From Alcaligenaceae bacterium (lineage in GTDB: Bacteria; Pseudomonadota; Gammaproteobacteria; Burkholderiales; Burkholderiaceae_B): 39,590 nucleotides of DNA. Position 1 is the first letter of the stretch, and every line of letters starts with the position of its first letter. The DNA is taken from positions 1-39,590 of the forward strand of contig JAAZFX010000139.1 of assembly GCA_012511555.1 (NCBI GenBank), in the 5' to 3' direction. Shown in pieces: positions 1 to 9,611 of the stretch. Both the position numbers and the translations under genes were made by a program. The notes beneath the pieces are model-generated. The model was not told the DNA's origin. It searched no databases and was given only the letters and a program-made list of their open reading frames with translations.

Positions 1-759
1 CATTTGCTCTACAGTTTGCTTGTCGTCTTTAACGAAAGGCTGAGAAACTAAAGCAACCTCTTTTAAGTACTTGGCAACAGAACCTTCAACGATTTTCTCG
101 ATGATATTTGCAGGCTTACCTTCTTCTTCAGCTTTTTGCTTGGCAACAGAACGCTCAGCTTCAATTAGCGCAGCAGGTACGCCATTAGCGTCTAAAGCTT
201 GTGGGCGAGTCGCAGCAACGTGCATTGCCAAATCCTTACCAACTTCATCTGAGCCGCTGTGCTCTACTAATACACCAATACGACCGCCGTGATTATAAGA
301 GGCTAATTTGTCTGTTGTTTCAAAGCGTTGGAAACGACGAACTGACAGGTTCTCACCAATTTTACCAACTAAAGCAGCACGCACAGTTTCAACTGTGCCG
401 TCGCGGAAAGCTGTTGCATTTAATGCATCAACATCAGCCGGGTTAGTCTCTACTACCAACTTCGTTAAGTCGTTAACAAAGTTGATGAAGTCTTCGTTTT
501 TAGCAACGAAGTCTGTTTCGCAGTTAACTTCTACTAATGCACCAAGCTTAGCATCATCACTAACGTTAAGACATACTAAACCTTCAGCGGTAACGCGGCT
601 AGCAGCTTTGCTGGCTTTACCACCTAATTTAACACGCAAAATCTCTTCTGCACGAGCCATGTCGCCATCAGCTTCGGTCAAAGCTTTTTTGCACTCCATC
701 ATTGGTGCATCAGTTTTTTCACGAAGTTCTTTAACCATTGCAGCGGTAATTGCAGCCAT
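1..759 (-). CDS. tsf: Elongation factor Ts (3' end beyond the window)
   Basis: Reverse-strand translation from ATG at 759: [44 protein letters not shown]..., ending ..[20 protein letters not shown] at the window edge; typical EF-Ts; next to rpsB. Confidence 0.97.
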   Translation of the reverse strand, partial: MAAITAAMVKELREKTDAPMMECKKALTEADGDMARAEEILRVKLGGKASKAASRVTAEGLVCLNVSDDAKLGALVEVNCETDFVAKNEDFINFVNDLTKLVVETNPADVDALNATAFRDGTVETVRAALVGKIGENLSVRRFQRFETTDKLASYNHGGRIGVLVEHSGSDEVGKDLAMHVAATRPQALDANGVPAALIEAERSVAKQKAEEEGKPANIIEKIVEGSVAKYLKEVALVSQPFVKDDKQTVEQM

Positions 760-773
760 GTAATTCTCCAAAT

Positions 774-805
774 ATAAAAAAAGCCCCGTTAATAATGACG
801 GGGCT
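774..805 (-). terminator. Intrinsic terminator/attenuator in the rpsB-tsf intergenic region
   Basis: AGCCCCGT-taataatg-ACGGGGCT (782-805) followed on the minus strand by a U-run (TTTTTTTA), just upstream of the tsf SD/ATG. Confidence 0.75.
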
Positions 806-894
806 ATTCATTGTCTCTAATCAGAACAGCCCAACTGTTCTTGTGAATTTACCCTAATAAAATGACAATATTAAGGCAAAAAAGATTGAGTAAA

Positions 895-1668
895 TTACTC
901 TTCAGTACTTTCCTCAGCTTCTTGAACTACTTCCTCAGCAGCCTCTTCAGCCTGCTGCTCATCTTGAAGCATCTCAACTAAAGCACCATCACGTGCTTCA
1001 CGACCGGCAATAACTGCATCAGCAACACCACGAGCATATAAAGCAATGGCTTTAGCAGAGTCATCATTACCCGGAATAACGTAATCGATATCATCAGGAG
1101 AGTGGTTAGTATCAACAACACCAACAATCTTGATACCTAAAGTACGCGCTTCTTGAATAGCAATTTTGTGGTAACCAACGTCGATTACAAAGATTACGCT
1201 AGGCAGTCTAGCCATATCTTTAATGCCGCCGATTGATTTTTCTAGTTTGTCTAACTCGCGGCTGAACATAAGAGCTTCTTTTTTGCTCATCAACTCAGTG
1301 CTACCGTCAGCTTCAGATGCTTCCATCTCTTTTAAGCGCTTGATTGAAGACTTAACAGTTTTAAAGTTAGTCATCATGCCGCCTAACCAGCGGTTGTTAA
1401 CATAAGGTGAACCAGCGCGTTCTGCTTCTTGAGCGATGATATCGCGAGCAGCGCGTTTAGTACCTACAAAAAGGATTTCTTCACCACGAGCAGCTGAAGC
1501 ACGTAGGAAATCCATTGCTTCGATGTACTTTTGAACCGTTTTTTCTAAGTTAACAACGTGAATTTTGTTGCGTTGACCGAAAATATAAGGAGCCATTTTC
1601 GGGTTCCAGTAACGAGTTTGGTGGCCAAAGTGCACACCAGCTTCTAGCATTTCACGTAATAATGACAT
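895..1668 (-). CDS. rpsB: 30S ribosomal protein S2
   Basis: [44 protein letters not shown]..., typical S2; start set at 1668 (SD GGAGA upstream), not at 1743 as in the ORF track. Confidence 0.97.
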   Translation of the reverse strand: MSLLREMLEAGVHFGHQTRYWNPKMAPYIFGQRNKIHVVNLEKTVQKYIEAMDFLRASAARGEEILFVGTKRAARDIIAQEAERAGSPYVNNRWLGGMMTNFKTVKSSIKRLKEMEASEADGSTELMSKKEALMFSRELDKLEKSIGGIKDMARLPSVIFVIDVGYHKIAIQEARTLGIKIVGVVDTNHSPDDIDYVIPGNDDSAKAIALYARGVADAVIAGREARDGALVEMLQDEQQAEEAAEEVVQEAEESTEE

Positions 1669-1675
1669 ATGATTA

Positions 1676-1743
1676 TCTCCAAAGGGTTTGGTCTTGTGTG
1701 TACTCAGGATTAGCCTAGACCAACACCCCTGGGTGGTACACAC
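1676..1743 (-). promoter_or_regulatory. Structured rpsB 5' leader (candidate S2 autoregulatory element)
   Basis: Perfect 8-bp helix GTGTGTAC(1743-1736)/GTACACAC(1703-1696) on the minus strand, interleaved with a 7-bp helix TTGGTCT(1723-1717)/AGACCAA(1694-1688), plus a competing CCAAA-ccc-TTTGG hairpin overlapping the SD. Confidence 0.55.
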
Positions 1744-1757
1744 GCGATTTACGAACG

Positions 1758-1789
1758 ATTTATGAATTTAAATATTTATGAATTTAAAT
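1758..1789. repeat. Tandem duplication of a 16-bp unit ATTTATGAATTTAAAT (2 copies)
   Basis: Two perfect adjacent copies read directly at 1758-1773 and 1774-1789. Confidence 0.9.
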
Positions 1790-1818
1790 AAAATAATACT
1801 TTCCGCTACAACCAATAG

Positions 1819-1840
1819 CCTAGTAGTCACCTAGTAGTCA
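1819..1840. repeat. Tandem duplication of an 11-bp unit CCTAGTAGTCA (2 copies)
   Basis: Two perfect adjacent copies at 1819-1829 and 1830-1840. Confidence 0.9.
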
Positions 1841-1864
1841 TATAAAGCCACCATATTGCTACGA

Positions 1865-1892
1865 TTGTTGCTAAGAAAATAAAGTGTATAAT
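1865..1892 (+). promoter_or_regulatory. Candidate sigma70 promoter for map
   Basis: TTGTTG (1865-1870), 16-nt spacer, TATAAT (1887-1892), about 35 nt before the map start. Confidence 0.5.
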
Positions 1893-1927
1893 TATATACG
1901 ATTGTTAAACATATTGGAAACGATTTA

Positions 1928-2707
1928 ATGGCAACTATAAAAAATACGGACGATATCGCTAAAGTCCGTCGCGCCGCGCAGACAGCTGCCGGCATTTTGG
2001 ATTATTTAACCCCTCATATTAAGGCCGGTATCACAACTGGCGAAATTGATCGCCTGACACGCGAACGTATTGCTGAATTAGGCATCCGCTCTGCTACTGT
2101 TGGCTATGGTCATCCACCCTTCCCTGGAGCTATTTGCACATCGATCAATCACGTTGTTTGTCACGGCATGCCAAGCGATAAAAAGCTTAAAGACGGTGAT
2201 ATTGCTAACTTGGACATCACGATTGAGCAAGATGGCTGGTTTGGCGATACAAGCCGGATGTTTATCATTGGCAAGCCGTCAATATTAGCCCGTCGCTTGG
2301 TTGATACCACTTATGAGTGCATGTGGAAAGGTATCCGTGCTGTAAAGCCTGGAGCCACCCTGGGTGATATTGGTCATGCCATTCAAACGCACGCGGAGGC
2401 AGCAGGTTTTTCAGTAGTGCGCGATTACTGCGGCCATGGCATTGGCGAGGTTATGCACGAAGACCCGCAGATTCTTCACTACGGCAAACCCGGTACGGGT
2501 CAGACACTGGTTAAAGGCATGGTTTTCACAATTGAGCCAATGCTCAATGCAGGCAAGCACTACACCTCACTACTTGGTGATCAGTGGACAGTGGTTACTA
2601 AAGACCGTAGTCTCTCTGCCCAGTGGGAGCATCAATTGATTGTTACCGATGATGGCTATGAGGTTTTATCTACTTCACCTGGTATGCCTGAACCACCAGC
2701 CGAGTAA
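1928..2707 (+). CDS. map: Type I methionine aminopeptidase
   Basis: Metal-ligand motifs present (NLDITIEQDGWFGDTSR, GHGIG, TIEP, QWEHQLIVT); upstream of glnD. Confidence 0.95.
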   Translation: MATIKNTDDIAKVRRAAQTAAGILDYLTPHIKAGITTGEIDRLTRERIAELGIRSATVGYGHPPFPGAICTSINHVVCHGMPSDKKLKDGDIANLDITIEQDGWFGDTSRMFIIGKPSILARRLVDTTYECMWKGIRAVKPGATLGDIGHAIQTHAEAAGFSVVRDYCGHGIGEVMHEDPQILHYGKPGTGQTLVKGMVFTIEPMLNAGKHYTSLLGDQWTVVTKDRSLSAQWEHQLIVTDDGYEVLSTSPGMPEPPAE

Positions 2708-2713
2708 TTCGTC

Positions 2714-5335
2714 ATGGAATTCACCGCAAAGAGCCTTAAATTTAAAGATAAGCTACGCAGTCAATACGATCAAGCAATTGAGCTTTACAAACGCGATCGA
2801 AGCAGACCTGATGAGTTGCTAAATAGTTTGCGCAAGATAGTTGACCGCATACTAAAGGAAGTAGCTACTTACACCCCTCTTCCTGAGTATGCATGCTTAT
2901 GTGCTGTTGGAGGCTATGGCCGCGGTGAATTATATCCTTGCTCAGATATTGATTTACTAATATTAATCAAGCAATCACCCTCAATAGCTGAGCAAGAATT
3001 ATTAGAAGTTTTTATTGCTGCTCTCTGGGATCTTGGCTTAGAGGTGGGTCATAGCGTCCGGACCATTGACGAGTGCTTAGAAGAAGCCTGCAAAGACATT
3101 ACCACAGAAACCGGCTTACTAGAATCACGCTTTATTCTTGGTAATAAAAACAATTTGCAAGAGTTGCAAAAGCGCTTTAAAGACCAATTAAACCCCTCGT
3201 CCTTCTATCGGGCCAAGGCTTTAGAATACAAACAAAGACACAAACGCTACGCTAATACCCCCTATGCCCTAGAGCCAAATTGTAAAGAATCTCCCGGGGG
3301 CATACGTGATATTCAATTGATTAACTGGATTGCTCGAGCAGCCGGTATCACACCCTCTTGGCATCGTTTAGTCAATGCCGGCTTTATGACTGAAAATGAA
3401 GCTCTACAGATGAAGACTGCTGAAAGTAATTATCAGCGTTTACGCATCGAGTTGCATTTATTAAGCAAAAAAAACGATGATCGCCTGCTTTTTGACGCAC
3501 AAATAGCACTCGCACGCGAACTGGGAATTCAAGCCGAAATGAGTAAGCGCCCTAGCGAATTACTAATGCAAATGTACTATCAAGATGCCCGCACAGTTTA
3601 TGTTATTAGCGGCTTTATGATACAAATATTTGAAGGCTATTTCTTTGAAAATCAGCAACAAGATGAGGGGCTATTAGAGGAAGACTTCAAAACCATCGAT
3701 GGGGAACTTGATGTTATTTATGAAGACACCTTTCAGCGCAAGCCACAACTATTGTTAAAGACTTTTTTAGTCTTTCAACAAAACCCTCAAATTCAAACCA
3801 TTTCAGTCAGGACTCAGCGCCTAATTTGGGACTCGGTTGACCGTATTGATGAGCAGTTTAGAAGTAATCCAGTCAATCATTGGTTGTTTTTGCAAATTTT
3901 ACAGCAACCAATTCGTGTCGTACAAAGTCTTCGCATGATGAATTTTTTAAATGTGCTGCCAGCTTATATTCCTGCCTTTAATAAGGTCGTGGGACAAATG
4001 CAGCATGACTTATACCACGTCTACACAGTAGATGAGCACACGCTCATGGTAATTCGTAACATTCGTCGTTTTACCATGATCGAATTTGCCGAAGAAAACC
4101 CTTTGGCACACCAAGTAATGGAGAACTTTGAGGATCGTTGGCTACTCTACATTGCCGCATTGTTTCATGACATTGCCAAAGGTCGCGGCGGCGATCATTC
4201 TGAACTGGGCGCCCTTGAAGTTGTTGAGTTTGCCAGGTTGCACAATTTGCAAGAAAAGCATGTCGAGTTCTTGAGGTTCCTGGTAGTTGAGCATTTATTA
4301 ATGTCCAATGTTGCCCAAAAAAGAGACCTCTCAGATGAAAAAGTAATTCGCGCTTTTGCCTCAAGAGTAGGGACACAAAGTCGCTTAGCTGCACTCTATC
4401 TACTGACGGTTGCAGATATCCGCGGTACCAGCCCTAAAGTGTGGAATAGCTGGAAGGCCAAACTCATTGAAAACTTATATTATCTTTGCTCAAACGCATT
4501 AGGCGACAATAGCTTTAATCGCAGCCAAATTCTGGAGCAACGCAAGAACGAAGCTAAAGCGTTGATTAAAGCCAAGGGTATGACTGAAGCTCAGCGCGAT
4601 CTTTTTTGGTCAAAAATGGACAACGCTTATTTTTTAAGACATGAAGCAGAAGATATTGCTTGGCACACCTTGAACCTCTTTGAGCACACAGACACAGAAC
4701 AAGCCATCGTCCGTGCCAGAGCAACTGATAGGGCCGACTCTATGCAAATCCTGGTTTTTATTAAAGACCAGGATGCCTTGTTTGAACGCATTGCTTCTTA
4801 TTTCCATGAACAACAAATTAACGTTTACGAGGCACAGATACACACCAGTTTAAACGGTTATGCACTCGACAGTTTTTTGGTCGAAAGTCCTCGTTTTGTT
4901 GGCGACTCCACTGCGTTTGAAAAAAGCATAGAAAAAAATCTGGCCGCAAAATTAGATTTAGCTCACCCTCTAACTATCCCGGACATAGACAATGCAGATC
5001 TACCAACAACCTCCCCTGGTCAACGCAGATCAAAAAGCTTTCCAGTCAGGCCTAGAGTACAATTAGACCGTGAAGAAAGTGGACGTTATTGGCGACTGCA
5101 AATCAACACTACTGATACACCCGGCATATTATATAGTTTGGCTCATGTTTTTAGTCAATTTAAAATTAATTTGCGAATGGCACGCCTATTAACACTAGGT
5201 GAGCGAGTTGAAGATATTTTTATTATTGAAGGGCTGGCCTTAGAGAGTCAGCAATCACAACTCAACTTTGAACGTGCTATTATTGATGTTTTAAACGAAC
5301 TACTCCCTTCAACCTCTAAGTCATTTAAAAATTGA
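2714..5335 (+). CDS. glnD: Bifunctional [protein-PII] uridylyltransferase/uridylyl-removing enzyme
   Basis: Nucleotidyltransferase motif GGYGRGELYPCSDIDLLIL, HD motif LFHDIAKGRGGDHSELGA, C-terminal ACT-like repeats; 873 aa. Confidence 0.95.
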   Translation: MEFTAKSLKFKDKLRSQYDQAIELYKRDRSRPDELLNSLRKIVDRILKEVATYTPLPEYACLCAVGGYGRGELYPCSDIDLLILIKQSPSIAEQELLEVFIAALWDLGLEVGHSVRTIDECLEEACKDITTETGLLESRFILGNKNNLQELQKRFKDQLNPSSFYRAKALEYKQRHKRYANTPYALEPNCKESPGGIRDIQLINWIARAAGITPSWHRLVNAGFMTENEALQMKTAESNYQRLRIELHLLSKKNDDRLLFDAQIALARELGIQAEMSKRPSELLMQMYYQDARTVYVISGFMIQIFEGYFFENQQQDEGLLEEDFKTIDGELDVIYEDTFQRKPQLLLKTFLVFQQNPQIQTISVRTQRLIWDSVDRIDEQFRSNPVNHWLFLQILQQPIRVVQSLRMMNFLNVLPAYIPAFNKVVGQMQHDLYHVYTVDEHTLMVIRNIRRFTMIEFAEENPLAHQVMENFEDRWLLYIAALFHDIAKGRGGDHSELGALEVVEFARLHNLQEKHVEFLRFLVVEHLLMSNVAQKRDLSDEKVIRAFASRVGTQSRLAALYLLTVADIRGTSPKVWNSWKAKLIENLYYLCSNALGDNSFNRSQILEQRKNEAKALIKAKGMTEAQRDLFWSKMDNAYFLRHEAEDIAWHTLNLFEHTDTEQAIVRARATDRADSMQILVFIKDQDALFERIASYFHEQQINVYEAQIHTSLNGYALDSFLVESPRFVGDSTAFEKSIEKNLAAKLDLAHPLTIPDIDNADLPTTSPGQRRSKSFPVRPRVQLDREESGRYWRLQINTTDTPGILYSLAHVFSQFKINLRMARLLTLGERVEDIFIIEGLALESQQSQLNFERAIIDVLNELLPSTSKSFKN

Positions 5336-6018
5336 TGATATATATCGCCGCTACACTGAGTAGTTTTCTTCTGGTGCTAGGTACATTATTGCCGATCCTT
5401 AATCCTCTTTATGTCACACCAATTTTCTGGAGCATGACTGCAGGCGCCTCTAAAGAAGTACGACGCATTATCGCACGTAAAGTAGGAGTTTATGTTTTTT
5501 GTATTTTATTAGTCTCTACCTTATTTGGTAATTTATTTTTAAAAATGTTTGGTATTTCCATTCCTATCGTGCAAGTAGCAGGTGGCCTGATTGTTGTACA
5601 TGCCGGCTGGAGACTATTAAATGCCGAAGACCCTGATAGTGGACACCATGAAAAACTTGCTGATGACTTTAATATTGAAAAAGCAAAGGCCAACAGTTTT
5701 TACCCATTAACCTTTCCACTAACCGCAGGTCCCGGTTCAATTGCAGCAGCTATCACTGTAGGGGCTTCTTTACGCAGTGGTGTTGCTAGTGAGCAGTTCT
5801 TTTCTGTGATAGGCATCACCTTAGGCTGCTTTTTGATTGGCTTTTTACTGTATATGTCTAATCGTTTTGCCGTTAAAATCATGACAAAAATGGGTCAAAC
5901 CGGTATGGCTGTAGTAATGCGTCTGATTGCTTTTTTATTAATCTGCATTGGCATACAAATTATGTGGAACGGAGTTTTTGAGCTTGTGATGAGCTTAAAG
6001 CTTTCCACACAAGCTTAG
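5332..6018 (+). CDS. MarC family integral membrane protein
   Basis: Hydrophobic 228-aa protein with the MarC-type motif NSFYPLTFPLTAGPGSIAAAITVGA; start overlaps the glnD stop. Confidence 0.85.
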   Translation: MMIYIAATLSSFLLVLGTLLPILNPLYVTPIFWSMTAGASKEVRRIIARKVGVYVFCILLVSTLFGNLFLKMFGISIPIVQVAGGLIVVHAGWRLLNAEDPDSGHHEKLADDFNIEKAKANSFYPLTFPLTAGPGSIAAAITVGASLRSGVASEQFFSVIGITLGCFLIGFLLYMSNRFAVKIMTKMGQTGMAVVMRLIAFLLICIGIQIMWNGVFELVMSLKLSTQA

Positions 6019-6034
6019 TTTTTATTATTTCGAT

Positions 6035-6508
6035 ATGACACAACGTAAATTACTCAACCTTATCGCCTTCATCTGTTTAGGCTCTGTAGTTTTTGCATTA
6101 TTTAGCCAACACGTGCTCGGTATGCTTCCTTGTGCCTGGTGCGTATTTCAGCGATTAATTTTCATTGTAATTGCCCTTGTCTGCCTGCTAGTCAATTTCT
6201 CAGGCTCTGTTATTTACCAAAAAGTCTTGACGTTGATAGCAGCAGCACTCTCTGTCGGAGGCATAATCGCTGCATGGTATCAATACTCTGTTGCCAGTGT
6301 CAGTTTTTCTTGTGATATGACCTTTGCTGATGTCTTTATGTCACGGCAGACGGGGCTTGATGCTGCAGTACCTTGGCTCTTCGGCATTTATGCTACTTGT
6401 ATGGATGCAGCGGTTGATTTATTTGGGGTTGAGTATGCGGTGTGGGCCTTACTGTTATTTGCTGCAATTTTCATTGTTTTAATTTTAAGTTTGTTTAGAA
6501 AATCTTGA
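6035..6508 (+). CDS. dsbB: Disulfide bond formation protein B
   Basis: Multi-TM; LPCAWCVFQR (CxxC) in the first periplasmic loop and a second Cys pair (FSCDM...YATCMDA). Confidence 0.9.
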   Translation: MTQRKLLNLIAFICLGSVVFALFSQHVLGMLPCAWCVFQRLIFIVIALVCLLVNFSGSVIYQKVLTLIAAALSVGGIIAAWYQYSVASVSFSCDMTFADVFMSRQTGLDAAVPWLFGIYATCMDAAVDLFGVEYAVWALLLFAAIFIVLILSLFRKS

Positions 6509-6530
6509 CATAGAGAGATAAGGTATCATT

Positions 6531-7577
6531 ATGAATCCATTTTTAAACTTTTCAAATACCTTTTTCGATACAGTTCGCCTCTTCTACCCTACTCACTCAA
6601 AAATCAGCGATATCATTGAGAAACGACCTGATCCTCAGGGTCTTGGTCAATGGCAAAATCATGTTTTTGTGCCTGAACAACCCTCATCTGAACCCCTTAT
6701 TAATAACATTAATTATTTTGTTTTTGCGCCAGAGCCAACTACGCAAAAAGCTGATACAGAGGGCATGCCATTAGTTATTATGATGCATGGTTGCAAGCAA
6801 ACTGCCCCAAGTTTTGCTCAGGGTACTCAAATGAATCTCCTCGCTCAATCGCATGGTTTTGTGACGCTCTATCCACAGCAGGATTTGCGTAATAGTCTGA
6901 TTCGTTGCTGGCGTTGGTTTGATCGAGGTAACTTCAGTGGCATGGCTGAAATGCGCACTCTCATGAAAATGATCCATACAGTCATAGAAGACTATAAATT
7001 AGACAATAAAAAAGTCTTTTTAGTTGGCTTATCGGCAGGTGCAGGCATGGCGTCTATACTAGCTGCCAATCATCCAGATGAGTTTTGTGCCCTGGCTTTA
7101 CACTCCGGCCCCGTTTTAAATAAAGCACATAATATAACCAGCGGTTTACAAGTTATGGCAGATAGAGAGCTGGAAAGTGATGCTTGCCTGCTTCATTACC
7201 TGAGTGGCTTTAATCCAAAATCATTCTATATGCCGGCCATGATTATCCAGGGCATCAACGATATGACTGTTGACAAGAGCAATGCGACCGAACTGGCTAA
7301 ACAGTTTTTGCATCTCAATAACTTGCCGATGGATATGCAAATAAAGCATGAGTTTCATGATCAGGGAACACCACGTGAGTATCGTCATGCAAGTTTCCAT
7401 GACGGAGGACATAGTGTGGTTGAAACGATTGAAGCATGCAGTCTGGAGCATGCTTGGGGTGGTGGCGATACCTCCCTGCCCTATAACTCAGTAGAAGGCC
7501 CTGATTCAAGCGCCTTAATAGTTGATTTTTTTAAACGCTGCGCAAAAGAATATGATGAAAGAAATAATGCAGACTAA
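6531..7577 (+). CDS. PHB depolymerase-family extracellular/periplasmic esterase
   Basis: MMHGCKQTAPSFAQGTQMNLLA...FVTLYPQQ, lipase box GLSAGAGMAS, QGINDMTV, LEHAWGGG: alpha/beta-hydrolase of the PhaZ-like esterase family. Confidence 0.85.
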   Translation: MNPFLNFSNTFFDTVRLFYPTHSKISDIIEKRPDPQGLGQWQNHVFVPEQPSSEPLINNINYFVFAPEPTTQKADTEGMPLVIMMHGCKQTAPSFAQGTQMNLLAQSHGFVTLYPQQDLRNSLIRCWRWFDRGNFSGMAEMRTLMKMIHTVIEDYKLDNKKVFLVGLSAGAGMASILAANHPDEFCALALHSGPVLNKAHNITSGLQVMADRELESDACLLHYLSGFNPKSFYMPAMIIQGINDMTVDKSNATELAKQFLHLNNLPMDMQIKHEFHDQGTPREYRHASFHDGGHSVVETIEACSLEHAWGGGDTSLPYNSVEGPDSSALIVDFFKRCAKEYDERNNAD

Positions 7578-7589
7578 TACAAATACATA

Positions 7590-7611
7590 GGGGTGAAATA
7601 GCTTTCACCCC
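7590..7611. terminator. Hairpin between the convergent esterase and purF genes
   Basis: GGGGTGAAA-tagc-TTTCACCCC; lacks a strong U-run on either side. Confidence 0.5.
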
Positions 7612-7628
7612 TTATTGATACATATAAT

Positions 7629-9059
7629 TTATGCTGGCAGCACGACATCACCAGTGACATAGTCGCCATCAAAACAAGATGCATCAAAGCGGTCAATCTT
7701 GGGATTAAGCGCCGAAATTGATGACATTAAATCATTTAAGTCCTGGAATACTAAGGCGTCAGCGCCAATTTCTTCTGCTATCTGCTCTGTCGTTTTACCA
7801 TGAGCAATTAAATCACTTTGATTAGGCATATCAATGCCATAAAAGTTAGGATAACGGACTGCAGGTGCTGCAGAAGCAAAAAACACTTTGTTTGCTCCGG
7901 CATTTCTTGCCATAGTCACAATTTCACGGCTAGTAGTACCTCGGACAATTGAATCGTCGACTAATAAGATATTTTTATCTTTAAACTCTATGCGCATAGG
8001 ATTCAGTTTTTGGCGTACAGACTTTTTGCGCACAGTTTGACCCGGCATAATAAAAGTTCGACCAATATAACGATTTTTGATAAAACCTTCACGATAAGGT
8101 AGATCCAAAGTCGACGCTAACTCCATACCTGCTGGTCTTGATGAATCAGGAATTGGCATCACCACATCTATTTCTGATAGACGCAACTCACGTGCCAGTT
8201 TCTGGGCCAATAATTCACCCATACGTAAACGACAGTTGTAAACGTTGACACCATCAATAGTCGAGTCAGGACGCGCAAAATAAACATACTCAAATATACA
8301 AGGACTTAAGATGGCGTTATCAGCACAGTGACGCGAATGCAGCTTACCTTCTGTATCGATAAATACGGCCTCTCCAGGTGCCACATCACGAACAAAATGA
8401 AAGCCAATGCCCTCGACTGCTACTGATTCTGAAGCAACTATCCACTCCACACCTTCAGCAGTATCCTGAGTGCCAATACATAGTGGTCGAATACCATTAG
8501 GATCTCTAAAAGCTAACAGTCCATAGCCGGCAATCTGAGCTATCACAGCGTAAGCCCCCTTAACACGCCTATGTACAGCTGTTACTGCATTAAATACTTC
8601 ATCAACTTGGAGACTACTGCTTTTGCTCGCCTCATGCAACTCATGAGCAAAAACATTTAATAGCACCTCACTATTGGAGCTGGTATTGATGTGGCGACGA
8701 TCATGTTTAAATAAAGACTCTCTTAATTCAGTGGAATTAGTCAGATGGCCATTATGTGTAAAGGTTATGCCATAAGGGGCATTAACGTAAAATGGCTGAG
8801 CTTCTTCTTCGGCATCGCCCGACGTATTACTCGAAGGGTATCTTACCTGTCCAATACCGCTATTACCGAGTAAAGAACGCATATTGCGAGTTCTGAAAAC
8901 ATCACGAACCAGACCCTGAGCTTTGAATATATGAAACTGATTGTTTTGATAGGTGGCTATACCTGCGGCATCCTGACCACGATGTTGCAAAAGCAACAAA
9001 CCATCATAAAGTAACTGATTAACTGGTGAGCAACCGTGAATACCAATTATACCCGACAT
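7629..9059 (-). CDS. purF: Amidophosphoribosyltransferase (PurF) with a degenerate glutaminase active site
   Basis: PurF-type throughout (LQHRGQDAAGI, FRDPNGIRPL, PCIFEYVYFARPDS, KNRYIGRTFIMPGQTVRKKSVRQKLN, NILLVDDSIVRGTTS) but N-terminus is MSGIIGI, not MCGI; adjacent to cvpA. Confidence 0.93.
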   Translation of the reverse strand: MSGIIGIHGCSPVNQLLYDGLLLLQHRGQDAAGIATYQNNQFHIFKAQGLVRDVFRTRNMRSLLGNSGIGQVRYPSSNTSGDAEEEAQPFYVNAPYGITFTHNGHLTNSTELRESLFKHDRRHINTSSNSEVLLNVFAHELHEASKSSSLQVDEVFNAVTAVHRRVKGAYAVIAQIAGYGLLAFRDPNGIRPLCIGTQDTAEGVEWIVASESVAVEGIGFHFVRDVAPGEAVFIDTEGKLHSRHCADNAILSPCIFEYVYFARPDSTIDGVNVYNCRLRMGELLAQKLARELRLSEIDVVMPIPDSSRPAGMELASTLDLPYREGFIKNRYIGRTFIMPGQTVRKKSVRQKLNPMRIEFKDKNILLVDDSIVRGTTSREIVTMARNAGANKVFFASAAPAVRYPNFYGIDMPNQSDLIAHGKTTEQIAEEIGADALVFQDLNDLMSSISALNPKIDRFDASCFDGDYVTGDVVLPA

Positions 9060-9100
9060 GAAAATACGCCTAAAAAAATATTACTAAATTTAAAACAAAA

Positions 9101-9589
9101 TTAATATGGCAAATAAACTGCAATGCCTTCAGGTAACCAAACTTTAATTTGACGAATCGCATCCACCGCCAGATGAGCGAAGCTGGATTCTATCCACCAA
9201 AGCTCTCGTGGCAAAGCGCTCCAACCAGCGATCAAAACAAGAATTAAAACAATGATAACACCACGAAAAATTCCAAATAAAAAACCTAATCCCCGATCTG
9301 CTGACCCTAAGCCCGTAACATCCAGCAACGCGGCTAAAGTCTTGTTTAGAAGACCCAACACAAGTAAACTAGCGATAAACACAAGAAAATAAGCTAGCCC
9401 TACTGTTAAAACAGCTTGGTCTATATAGCGGGCCAGCATTGGTATTAGATTTGGCCCCCACCAAATTGCGGCTAGAAAGCTTAGAATATAAGCTAATAAA
9501 GAAAAAACTTCCTTAAGGAACCCTCGCAACAGACCTAAAATACCTGAAGCGAGAATTACCCCTAGAATAACGTAATCAAAAGCCGTCAT
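9101..9589 (-). CDS. cvpA: CvpA family membrane protein
   Basis: MTAFDYVILGVILASGILGLLRGFLKEVFSLLAYI..., multi-TM CvpA pattern; upstream of purF. Confidence 0.9.
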   Translation of the reverse strand: MTAFDYVILGVILASGILGLLRGFLKEVFSLLAYILSFLAAIWWGPNLIPMLARYIDQAVLTVGLAYFLVFIASLLVLGLLNKTLAALLDVTGLGSADRGLGFLFGIFRGVIIVLILVLIAGWSALPRELWWIESSFAHLAVDAIRQIKVWLPEGIAVYLPY

Positions 9590-9611
9590 AACTTAAAAGA
9601 CTATCTTGAGG

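Noticed and set aside
1669-1743. N-terminal extension of S2 ([25 protein letters not shown]) in the ORF track
   Set aside because: Universal S2 start is [18 protein letters not shown] at 1668 with a good SD; the extension overlaps the structured leader.
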